From assembly GCA_905116865.2 (NCBI GenBank), contig CAJHNH020007590.1, positions 218,501 to 282,500 of the forward strand: a DNA stretch of 64,000 nucleotides, given 5' to 3'. The translations under genes were made by a program, and so were the position numbers. The stretch is from Candidula unifasciata (Eukaryota > Mollusca > Gastropoda > Stylommatophora > Geomitridae). This document shows positions 23,701 through 35,700 of this stretch, piece after piece. The first letter of the stretch is position 1, and each line of letters opens with the position of its first letter. Below the pieces are notes generated by a model, which had not been told where the DNA came from, ran no database searches, and saw only the letters and a program-made list of their open reading frames with translations.

Positions 23701-26700
23701 AAAAACAGGAAAAGGGGAGAGAAAAGGCTGATAAAAAAAAAGTCTACAAAACAAAGAAGCTTTAGGCCTCGTTGCGAAAGAAACTTTGGAGGGCTGTGGA
23801 AAAAATATTTAAAGGAATCCTTGACATAATTATTTTTTTAAGAACGGCAACTAAACAATGCATTTTTTTTTTTTGGGTGGCAATTCTAATATTTATAAAT
23901 TAGAATAAGTTGCTCAGTGTTGGTCTGTGAAAAACCTTGAATATAAAAGAGGCTCACAAGTCTTAACCAACTGGACTTGCTGGCACAGAAGACACGCAGG
24001 AAATGGAGATTGCTTTCCAAAAATACAAGGCCCTTAACCTTTTTTCAGTCACAAACAATGCTGCATGTCTGACTGGTTGTCTCCCCTCAATCCTATCCAT
24101 ATGTAAGAACACTCAGCTGAATCCAGCCTAATACAATGCTGCATGTCTGACTGGTTGTCTCCCGTTAATCCCATCCATATGTAAGAACACTCAGCTGGAT
24201 CCAGGGTAACATACAATGCACCATCCTCATCCGCAAAGGCCTGCAGGTGACTCCAGACTGGTGTAGCCGTATGGGAAAGTAAAAGTAAAGAACCCTTTTC
24301 CACACCATTCAGGCGTATTGGGTATATAGGGCTAGACCTAAATTTTAGAGGGTCTGGGTGGTCTCGAGGCACGGTGACCGCCCTCGAGTGCTAAAAGTGC
24401 TGGATTCAATCCCCTGTAAGGGCTGGAATTTTTTTTTTTCACGTGGACTTGCACCTGGTATCTGAGTAGTGAGATCGGACGCCAATGTGCATTGTTGCGC
24501 ACGTGAAAAATCCCCTGGCAGTTGGAAATTGAAACAAGTTGCCTAACAGCGCTGCCTGGGCAAAATTTTGAGTAAAAATCTACCCAAAGTATTTCAGGAT
24601 CCTCGCCGGTGCTACAGAGTCTGTGCACTATGCTGAGCTTCTTTGGACTCAGACTTGAGTTAGAAGAACGGAGCACTTATGGGTTGCTACCCGTGTGCAT
24701 GATGTTGATGCTTTGTTCAGACTTCAAACTTATATTTTATAGACCACTGGCACTTGGTGGGTGATGTGGTCAGTATCATGTCGGCTGCCTTTACTTCCCA
24801 GGATTGTACCTGGTACCCACTAAAGGCTGGGTCCACATGGCAGCTAAGGTCATTTCTGAAAAAAGTCCGGCCCTACCAGGAACCGAACCCATGACCTTTT
24901 GATCCGAGGCGAGTGTCTAGCAGCTAGACCACAGTGGCTTCCAGCTATATGGGTGCTTCAGCAATAAATTTGTGGAGGCTGAATGGGGTATCTGGTATCT
25001 GGCTTGCTAGCTGACCCTCCAGTTTGAGAATGTGTACCCTCAGGGAGTAGCCTGAATGGGGGGGACTGAAAGGAACAAGGGAATCCAACCTAAAATTGTT
25101 ACCAGGAAATGTCTTGGAAAGTAAATGTGGCTGGCATGATGGTGACTTCAGCAAACACTGAGTGCTGATAAAGCCCATAACATATATAAGTCTAGCACCA
25201 CATGTCTGGGCCGCTGTGGTGTAAGGGCTAGAAGCACACCTGCAGATTGGAAGGTCGTGCATTCGCGTCCTGACTTTTAAAAAAAAAAGACCTTCACTCC
25301 CATGTCAACCCAGGCTTAAATGGGTGCCAGGTACAGTTCTGTCAAGTGATGTTACAGTGTGCCAGACTGGTCTATAAAATCTAGGTCTAGCCCTATATAC
25401 CCAAGACGCCTGAAGATTGGAAAAAGGTCCTTATCTTTTTTTAAATACCATATGCCCAATACGCCAATAGTAAAAAAAAAAAAAATGTTCTTTTACTAAG
25501 ATAGAGAAACTTGTAATGACTTTCCCCTGTTACCTCAGCCAAGTGTTGGGGATAGATGTCAAAATCATCAGTGTGCTCTGTCTAATGCACTCGTAAGTCT
25601 CTTTTTATTTCTCATAGTGTATTCTCAATGCCATTGTTCCATCCCTTGCATGGGCGTCCTCATGCTTTGTGTTCTTATTTCTTCAGCATGGTTGTCAGTG
25701 GCAGCTGACACTAGGTGTATTCTCATCAGACGGCTAAACCCTCTCATCTGTTGGTCTTTACTGTTGAACTGTATGACTGTTTCATTCGGTCCTAGTCTTC
25801 TTTTAATTTCTTCATTGAAAATGTTATATTTAATGTTTATTCCTTGTTATGAGATGCTGACCCCGTCACCCAGAGTGTGTTGGTTGATCTATTAAGCACT
25901 AGCACTAAATGCCCAATGGAAAGGCATGGAAATGGTCTTTTACAACGTAGCCTATGTTGTTTAAATGACATACATTATAACTAGGATGGCCCAGCATGGC
26001 TCTGATCTCCATCTTCAGCTGCTCCTGGTGCTGCTGGAACTGTTCTTTCAGCAAGTCCTGCACCAACAGACGTACTGTTGATGCTGCTGCTAAAGTTGTT
26101 GTAGGTGCTGGGTCTGAGGAAGGTCTGTTGTGATGTAAACTGTTTGGGGATCTCAAGGGAGATGAAGAGGTTGGTCCTGAAACAGAAAATGCCTTCATCA
26201 AAATAAAAATAAACAAATAAAGACACAAACACAAAGTTTCGTGGAGGACTCCTTCTCTGATCTATTGTTTAAAGGGTTTCTGGGGTGAAAGTGTTCAAGT
26301 AAGAGCAGACTAAAGTAAATAACAAGTATAACGCTAGATCCAGAGCTTTTTTCTATTAAAAAAGGTGTTGGTACTCACGACACAGTGTCTTAAAAAAGTT
26401 GCTGATACTTACCACAAAGTGTTATTACAGTGGCGCTGAAAAACAGACACCTAAAAAACAAATGGACGGTACTGTGTGAAGGTGCACACCACTAAAAAAA
26501 TCCCCAGCTAGAGCTATACATTTTTTCAGACGGCACTTGACTATGTCACACTGGTTATTTTTATTCTCTAGTACTCACTTTAAGCTGGCTCAGACTGAAA
26601 ACCAAAGGTCAAATTTTTTTTTTTTTAAATGTGCTTTAATGTAGATTTGAACTCTCAACCTTCGAGTCAGCAGGCGAACATCTAGCAGCTATGCTACGAC

Positions 26701-29700
26701 TCCCAAATAACAGATTACTGGGTTTATTCTGGGGAGCACATTATGAAGTTTGTAGGTGACAGCAAGAAAGCTTCAACAACGCTGGCAGAAACCAAAGTCA
26801 GTGATCTTTACTTACAGTGAAATTTAGAGCATCTTTGTAAACAAGAGCAAGAAAGCAACAACAAAGTTGGCAGAAACCAGAAGGTAGTGATCTTAGATTA
26901 CAGTGGAATTTAGAGCATATCTACAGCAAAAGGGTCTCAGAGACACTACCACTTATAACTGCAGTGCACCAAAGTAAACTCCAGATGGAATTTTAAAGAA
27001 TCCAATAGAATCTGTCACACAAAAGTAGAAAAAAAAAGTGGACATTTGGCCCACAGAATTAGTCAGACAGGGAGTAGAATTCTGGCTCACCAATGCAGCC
27101 CTTCATAACGAGCTGTGAGGAAGCAGTTAAGACCAAACATACACCCTTCTGGGGATATCCCATGCTTAATTAATTACACAGCAAACATAGCTGAACAAGG
27201 TGGTTAATATAGAAAAGGGGGTTGATATGAAAGGATTGATATTACAGAAAATAATGTAAAAAAAAGGTAAAGGTAAAGTCGGGAGATGTGAACCAGGATC
27301 ATAGCACACGGTTATAAACCATAAGTGCTCTGCCACCAGTACAGACAGCTGATAAGAATTATCCGCCTGTGTCGCCGTTCGCACGTAACTCTGTAGCTAC
27401 AGTGACGTTCCTCCGTTTACCCCAGAGTGTTAACTCTGGTACCCTTTTCCTAGAGGCTGGATGAACCCCGGGAACCGCCCGGTTTCGAACACCGACCGTG
27501 GCTGCAGCGAGTCACAGCTGGATTTGAAAGCAAGCCTCTTATCGACTGCGCTAACGCGGTCACCTAAGAAAAAGAAAAAAAATAATGTGAGGAGGCAAAA
27601 CTGTTTAAATAATGCACCAGTGGCTGTCTTGTTTCAGAAGCTGCATGTGCAACCTACAACACATGTGATCGCATCTACATAACTAACATGCATGTCTGAG
27701 ATGATAATTAGCCTGAAAACTCACCATTTCTCACAGCTGATGGGGCTGGCAGTTCATGGAATTCAGATCTGCAAAGAATAATTTTTAACATAATTTTATT
27801 TCAACAAAGAAGACACAAAGGATGTACAATTTACTGCCTGGCCTATTTTGCTGTATCTTGCCAGGTTCAGATTTTAGTAACAATTGATTAAAATCAAGCA
27901 AATAAATGAATCCTTGGAACTGAAACACAAAATGGACTACATTCGAAGATTGTTTGTTTCACCAGGGTAACCGCAAGGTGAAGAGCATGTCCTTTTGTCT
28001 GCGTAATTCTGGACTAAACTAGTTGATGGTGGACGCTTCCACAAATTTCTGTAATCTATGGTTGGTCAAGGTGAAAATAATATGAAATGCATCATTCTTG
28101 TTTACAACATGCCCAGAATTTAAAATATGGCACGTTATTGCTGATGATGGATTTTTTCAACCAGTCACCTGATTTGTTGTTGAGTTGTGTTTTGCATTGC
28201 TTTTACCACCCATAGTGGAATATGTTCAGCAACCTGTTTCTCCAGTCGTCGATCAGTTCCGCCCACATATGCAGCATTACAGGTGAATTTAAAATGGCAA
28301 ATACAATTAAATTTGGCATATGTCAAAACAGGATTTTTCACTGGTGGCATGAGAATTACAGTGGTTTTAAATCTGATAACAGGCATGACTGCGTACAAAA
28401 GTTTGATTGACTGCTGTTTTGAGCCGGTCATATAAACACTGCATAACATCATCTCCCCAAAAGTTAGAAGAATATATATTTGTTTTCTTGGTACTGGCAT
28501 TTCTATGGTAACTGGTTTGGGCGCCTGGCAATGGCGCTTAATAAAACCATCTGGATATCCATTTGAACGCAGTATTTGTTTAATCGTTTCAAATTCTGTT
28601 TGTAGAATGTTGCTGGAACAAATCTTTCTAGCGTGGCTGAATAATGTCCGCACTATGCCATGCTTGTATTGCACAGGTGCAAAACTGTTGAAATAGATGT
28701 ACTGGCCTGTCCAAGTGTCTTTATGATAAACTAAACTTTCAAACACTAACAACAACTGAACAACAAACAATCAGGTCGAGAAAATTCATCATCAGAAATA
28801 GCATGCCATATTCTAAATTCTGGGCACATTGTAAACAAGAATGATGCATTTCAAATTATTTACACCTCAGGCAAACGTAGATTACTGAGATTTGTGGAAG
28901 CATCCGCCATAAGCCGGTTTAGTCCAGAATTATTACGCTTTTCACCTTGCAGTTAGCCCGGTAAAACAAAGTTTGTGAATCTAGTTGATTTTGTGTTTCA
29001 GTTCCAAAGATTCATTTATTTGCTTAACTTTAATCAATTGTTACTGTAATATGCACTCAATGAGATACAGAGAAATATGCCAGGCGATAAACTGTGCAGT
29101 CTATTTTTTGTGTTCTCTTTGTTCAAATTTACAATGGGGAAACATTGCTTGAATAATTTTATTGATATCAATTAGAAAAACAACAGTTTTTATTAACATT
29201 TATGGAGACAGTTATTACAATGACTAGTACAGAGATTTAGAAAAGAATAGGACACGAAAAAGTTGCATTTTATAAAATTGTGCCAATAATGTCAGTACTG
29301 GGAGTTAAGATAGGTGCAGCCAGATATGAGATAAACATACAGTGTGCTAAATAAGTCTTATTACCAGCATAGGAGAAACACAGTTTACCACGAGATGGTG
29401 ATATATATGTTGAGGGGGAATCTAAGCACCTGGTGTTGTGTCAGGAGTGCCATGCAGATAACTTAACTCATACAGATGTATGTAGGTTACCTCAAGTATA
29501 CATTCTGAGAACTATGGGTGGTATTTAAGTCAAGCTACAAACAAAATGTAAAACCATGTATACATGTATGTTTTTTTTTATTTTTTATTTAACCTCCTTA
29601 TACATGAGTTATGAGTTAGACTATCTTCACAGCATTCCGGACACATCTATAGGCGCTCAGATTCCCCTATCAATATATTAATCAGCGTTGAGCGGTTAAT

Positions 29701-32700
29701 AAATGTGAAGATTATGTTAAGGTAAAGTTAAGAACAGAATATAAAACAATACACATGTATGTACTTTACCTCAAATGTACATCCTGAGGACCATGTCCTC
29801 CGGAAGCACTGCCATTAACGGAATTTGTAGATAAAATCTCTGGCCTGTCTGCAGAAGGGATGCCAGGCCGAGAAAGTGGGCCAGCAGTTGGTGACATGGC
29901 TACAGACCCCGGGGATGTTCTGAGTTTCTTCTCTGGCGATGTTCTGTGCATTCCCGGTGTTGAATCCCCACCATTCTCTATCTTTGAAGACAACTGTTGA
30001 AGACTGGGGGATGCCCCAATGCCCCTCGGAGGCTGAAGCTTTGGCGGGCTTTGAGAAGTTTCTGTGAAAAATACAATAAACTTTTTTCAATTAATAGAAA
30101 ACAGTCACTACATCAGGAATGTGGAGAATGGAATACCAATTAACTATAGGACAAAAATGTAGAAACAACAAAAATTTGAACCATTAGAAAGAAGATAATT
30201 AAAAATATTTAAAAAAAATACAGCTATTCAATCCAGGATATGGAAAACAAAATAGCATATGCAAACTTCCACATCCTTCCAGTCTTTTCTATCCCTAGGG
30301 ACCTGTTTTAAGCCTATGTTATGTTAAAACCTATCCATATGTCCAGGCAGTAGTGTCCTTTACAGAGGCATGGGAATCACAGGCCATGATGATGGCCAGT
30401 GTGTCCAGCAAGACTAGCTCCCCTTAGGTCTAGGAACAATCTTTCAAAAGAAGTACATGAGATTTCACTGTTGCCATCCCATATATGAGGGTTATTCCAA
30501 AATCAACCTCCGATTGGCTGGTAAAAATAAACCATTTGCAATAGTGACACCATTAACTGCTTGCATCAATCAGTAGCTTTTTAGCCCACTACACACCAAC
30601 CTAAGGTCACATTTGTTTAGTGGTTCACAAACCGCGAACGAATAAACATGGAAACTGTCATTGCATGTCCTGCCAGCTGTGGTATCTCGTTTTATTTGAG
30701 GTTGATTTTGGAATAGCCTTAGTTTTTTACCTGTTTCTTCACAGACACTCAACTTTTAACCTGTCTGCATTCATGTTCTCCTTTGTCCCTGTTCCCTTCC
30801 TTATCCCCCCCCCCCCCCCTCATCCCTAGCCTCTCAATTCAATGTGATCTATGACATCCTGTTCTCCTGAATTCACCTCTAAGCCTGTACCATTAATGCC
30901 ACTGTTAAGACAACTAGTTTAAAACGTGCACTGGGATTAAGAAGTCTTCAGGAGCAATGCTTCAAAAGATATTGACCAAAAAGCTCAATGGGTTTGTTTA
31001 GTCAAAATCCTATCAAAACCTTAAGGTTCAACAACTTTTATGTATTTTTTTCAAAAGTAGCTGCATCAGTGTCTTTTATTTCAGTGTGATGACGAAGTCT
31101 TTCTACCCGCAATATTCAAGCTATCGTTTATGACTGTGATCTTGTAAAGCTGATCAGCTATTTTTTCTTTTCTTTTTAAGTCACTGTGTTGTTACAGCTT
31201 TACTGCTATTCAACCTTCTGTAAACTGCGGTGGCAGGTTTTGGTTATCCTTTCACTTCTTAAATTTGGTCATGTTCCAGAATTTGATCCATTTGACAGAT
31301 CTGGACTATTTGTATGCAGACTGTTGGTTCCTTTCCTCTCACACAGATGCACTCTGCCTTTGAATGAAATACCCCTAATTAGTTGCCTCTGATGACCCAT
31401 GCCTGTTGTAGCCTAGGTCAACCTGGCAGACAAAGTCTGTTCTGAAAAGCAAATTCCACCATGATGCAGATTCAAACCCAAGTCATTCGACCAGGCTACA
31501 GTTTCCACAACCAGGTGACATTTGACTTTTATCCACATGTGGGCTCTGCGGCCCCCATGGGCAGAGAACAGACCCATGGCCCCCCAACAGGCATGTCATA
31601 CAAAGCAATTAATTAGGGGTATGCTGAAATCACAGCCTACCTGTCAACTAAAGCACAATGTGCAAACCGCCCTTTAAGGACAAGCACAGAAGAAGAAGAA
31701 GACAAAGAAGAATAAGAAGAAGGAGGAGGAGAAAGGGGTAGAAAAGGAGGAAGAAGAAACAGAAACAGAAACAGCAGCAGTAGTACAAAGAAAACTATTT
31801 AAAATATAAGCTTATACAAACCTGACCTTTTTCAGGTAGTGAGCTGGCCGCATCAACAGCAGTTGGAATGGTTTTTCCCTCGGTAATTTCTCCAATGGTA
31901 TACAAACTGCTGCTGTGATTGTTGCCGACATCCTTGTGAACATTGTCAACTGAACCAAGAACCTGTTTGCACATAATACATAATAAATAAACACTGCACA
32001 CTTTCTTTTTCTTCTTTGCTTTCACCAGCTACAAAATTCAGCAGAAAAGTCCTGGTTGTTTATCCAGCACGATACTGGCTTTGTTCAGGTACTTAAATGT
32101 TGAGTGCACATCCATTTATATATCTGGCTTATTCTGTGCAAACTATTGGTTCCTTGCTTTTCAGGCTGATAAACTTCAACTTTCAAGGAAACATCAAACC
32201 TATAAGGGTCCCCGTTGGAAACCTGTTTCCAGGATGACCGAACCACAAAGAGGTGTATTAGGTTTTGACCAGTATGAGCCCTGGTCCTGGTGGGTAGGTA
32301 GTTTTTAAGAAGACCATTCTAATGGCTTTGGACAGTGGTACAAGAGTCACACCGTGGAAGAGACTGAGACTTCATTATTTAATATTCTTAAAGATAGCAA
32401 GTTGATGCACAGATCCAATGAAACTAACATCCATTTTTTTGTGGTCAAGTTAGAATGTTTCCTAAACAATTATCTATTTCAGCTTTTTCAACATCCTCAT
32501 TGTTCTGTTGTGCCTTTAGATTTCACACAAGGCTCACAGTCTATTCCTCCATTCTGTTCTATTCTGTGAAATCCTTCTGACATCATGGAATGCTTTCAGT
32601 CCAGCACTTTTGGCCTCTCATTGGCATTTGTTTTATGGCTTCTTTTAGACAGCCTCCCTTCCTCAATCCTGCCTGAAGATTCTCTGCTCGTTTATTCTCA

Positions 32701-35700
32701 GGATGTGTCCAATTTGGCAGCATCTTCTTTGCTTTATAGTTGTTACTAGTGGTTGCCCAGACATTTCTTATTTCTTCACCCCTCTTGAGTTCATCCCATT
32801 TTACAATAAACTTTTCTCAGGCATTTACTTTGAAAATGCATTTATTTAACGTTCTTCAATGTCTCTAGTGGTTCTCCTACTTTTATAGGCACATGTTAAA
32901 ACTGAAATAACATTACTACTGAAAATACATAACATGGTTCATGCCATGTGGTGTTGGTAGTCATTTCTATCCACAACCTTCTGTCTTGTGTACATTAAAT
33001 CAACTATGACACAGATGACTCTCTCGTCTCAACTGACAAAGAAAGACTGCACAAAATATTCTTCATTTTGTAAAATGCTGCCTTTGCTTGAGCTATTCGA
33101 CATTTAACTTCCTTAATACACCTTCCATCTGATGTTTTCAGGTTTAAGTGGCCACGTTAGCGCAGTCGATAGGAGACTAACTTTCAAATCAAGCTGCGAC
33201 TCGCTGCAGCTCATGGCCGGTGTTTGAAACCAAGCAGTTCCTAAGGTTCACCCAGCCTCTAAGTAATGGGTACTAGAGTTAACACTCTGGGGTAAATGGA
33301 GGAACGTCACTTTAGTTACGGAGTTGCGAGCGGAGGGCGACACAGGTGGACAGTTTCTTATCAGCTGTCTGTACTGGTGGTAGAGCACTTATGGTTTATA
33401 ACTGTGTGCAATGACGCTGGTTCACATCTCCCGTCTACCTTTTTTACCAGGTTACCCACGTACTTAAACATATCAACTAGTTTGAGGTTTGCCCAATTTA
33501 CTTTGATGAATTTTGGAGGGTCAGTTTTCTTTGTAATTACCATGACTTCCGTTTATCTGCTGTTCAAAGACCCTTGTTTTTACTTTCCGTTACAATTATA
33601 TCCATCCCTTCTTGCAGTTGTGTTTCATTTTCAGCGATCAAAACTACATCATCAGCATATCGCAGGTTGTTAACAATATGACCACCACTTGATATTCCCG
33701 GCATACCATGTATGGATCTAATTATTATTTCACTCTACAAATTGAATAAATCGGGTGATAGTACACATAACTGTCTAACACATTGATAATGTTTTGAAAA
33801 GTTCCAAATTAGTTGTCAATCCTTATGGCTGTTTCTTGGTGCCAGTATATGTTTTTTTTTATTATTCTCAGATCTTTAGCATCAATGTTTAAGGTTTCCA
33901 AAATTCCAAAAATTTGTTTCACTTTATCAAAAACTTTAGAGTAATCAATAAAGCAAAAATACAGATCTCTATTGTTTAATCATTCTTTATGAAATTGTTC
34001 TCAAGATAAAAATAGCGTTGTTTGTGCCTTTACCTTTCACAAAACCACACTACTCTTCTCCAATTTCTGGTTTAATTTTGCACCTTATCCTTCTCATAAT
34101 TCTCATTAATATATTAGTTACATGACTCATTAAACTAATTTGTCAATGTTCTCCACTCCACAGCACCAGGTGTTTTTGGTAAAGGTATGAAAAGAGATTT
34201 TAAAAGGTCATCAGGTCATCCACTGTTATAAATATCGTTGAACAATTTTGTCCAAACTTCTAAACTCAGTTTATCAGCAGCTTTTAATTCTTCAATCATG
34301 ATCTTATCTAACCCTAGAGATTTACATTTTTTCATGTGTTTGTAGCATCATCTTCTTCTTCCGCTTTCAGTATTGGCAGTCCTTTCCAATACTCCTGACT
34401 CTCAATGTCTGGTCTGCTGTTATCATCGTATTGCTCTTTTTATATACTCTGTCCATCTTTCAATTACTTTCTCTTTGTCAATTATTATTTCACCTTCTTT
34501 TGTTTTCAAGCTGTTCAAACTTATATATTTTCCAAAACCTAACAGTTCTTATTCTTTTATACATGTCTTGTGTGTTCCCTCTTTGTTCCTCAATTTCTTT
34601 GCACTTTACAATTTAGAATTCCATATTTATTCAGGCAGAATAGTTCAAGAAGCCAGCATTGCCTTCTCCATGACTACCAGCAGCATGACGATGGAGGTGA
34701 TGGCGGTGACACAAGCTTTCATGTGGCTAGAATCACAGGACTATTCCCTCGTGTGTGTGCTAAGTGATTCTTTGAGCATGATCCGTCGGGTCGAGGCAGG
34801 CTGGTTACGCTGACAGTGGTCTGAGTCATTGCAAAACTCTCCTGTGTGTGCAGTTACCTTCATATTCATCCTAGGGCATACAGGCCTTGTTGGTAATGAA
34901 AGAGTTGATAGACTGGCAGGTGCTGCATTGATTGAAGATGGCCCGCCCATGGATCACGCAGACATTGTCATTGCCCTTAGAGAGATAGGACGTTCTGAGG
35001 ATTTTGGAAGCAACGTGTCCACATCACTGCTAACAATACAGGAATTGGGAGTTAGGATCGGCACAGCCAAGCATGAGAAGCACACCAGACGCACACAAAG
35101 TCTTGTTAACCAACATAGGACTGGCATTATTAACCGCGCGATGCTGATGAATATGTTGAGAGGGGAATCTGAGCACCTATGGATGTGTCCGGAGTGCTGT
35201 GAAGATAATTCAACTCATAACTCGTGTCACAATTTCTTTCTTTGTGTTTCCTGGACTATTAACATCACTACCTATATAAGTAAACTGGCCTGTTTCTTTA
35301 ATCGATTGTTTTTCTACTATTACAGCTGCTTGATCTGTTATTGGTGTCTTCAATATATATGTTTATTCAAAAGTTATTCGTAGTTCAACTTTTGATAAGT
35401 TTTCTAAAATCATCTGTTTTTTATTTGCATGTCATTGTTGTTTTTACTTAGCAGAACAATCTAATCAGTAGTCTTCTAACCTCCATCCAGGCAATGTTGG
35501 TGTTCCCAACACATTTTCATCACCCAGTCAATGGTTATGCCAAATAACATGGGAGACCAAATATGTGCCTATTTCACTCCAATTTCAACGGAAAACCAAT
35601 TACTTTTTTTTTTCTTCTTCTGCTACCTGGGTGGATTTTTGTGTCTGTGCCATAGTCCTAACTTTCCACAAACCTATTCTAGTGATTATTTCTGTGTCAA

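Larger units (their letters stand above)
22471..25973 (-). other. NEDD1 intron 14 (contents)
   Basis: 22500-24040 holds nothing I recognise beyond a poly-C run near 23380. Then a tandem duplication (24047-24213), a tRNA-like SINE head (24350-24450) and SINE copies (24725-24945, 25090-25450). 25480-25890 is unassigned. Confidence 0.65.
26177..27724 (-). other. NEDD1 intron 13 (contents)
   Basis: Holds a degenerate SINE (26540-26705), an imperfect tandem duplication with a unit of about 85 bp (26748-26935) and a tRNA SINE (27262-27568). Nothing recognised elsewhere. Confidence 0.7.
27769..29769 (-). other. NEDD1 intron 12 (contents)
   Basis: Dominated by a Penelope-like fragment between inverted repeats (27800-29130), followed by two short scraps of the RNase H LINE family in opposite orientations (29395-29480 and 29605-29705). 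Confidence 0.8.
30062..31826 (-). other. NEDD1 intron 11 (contents)
   Basis: Holds a mariner-like MITE (30486-30719), a poly-C run (about 30805-30820) and two oppositely oriented fragments of one SINE family (31225-31440 and 31560-31720). Nothing else recognised. Confidence 0.75.

Noticed and set aside
25480..25890. Possible transposon-related sequence in intron 14 (minus strand reads EEIKRRLGPNETVIQFNSKD)
   Set aside because: It looks somewhat protein-like but I could not match it to any family, so it was left unassigned.
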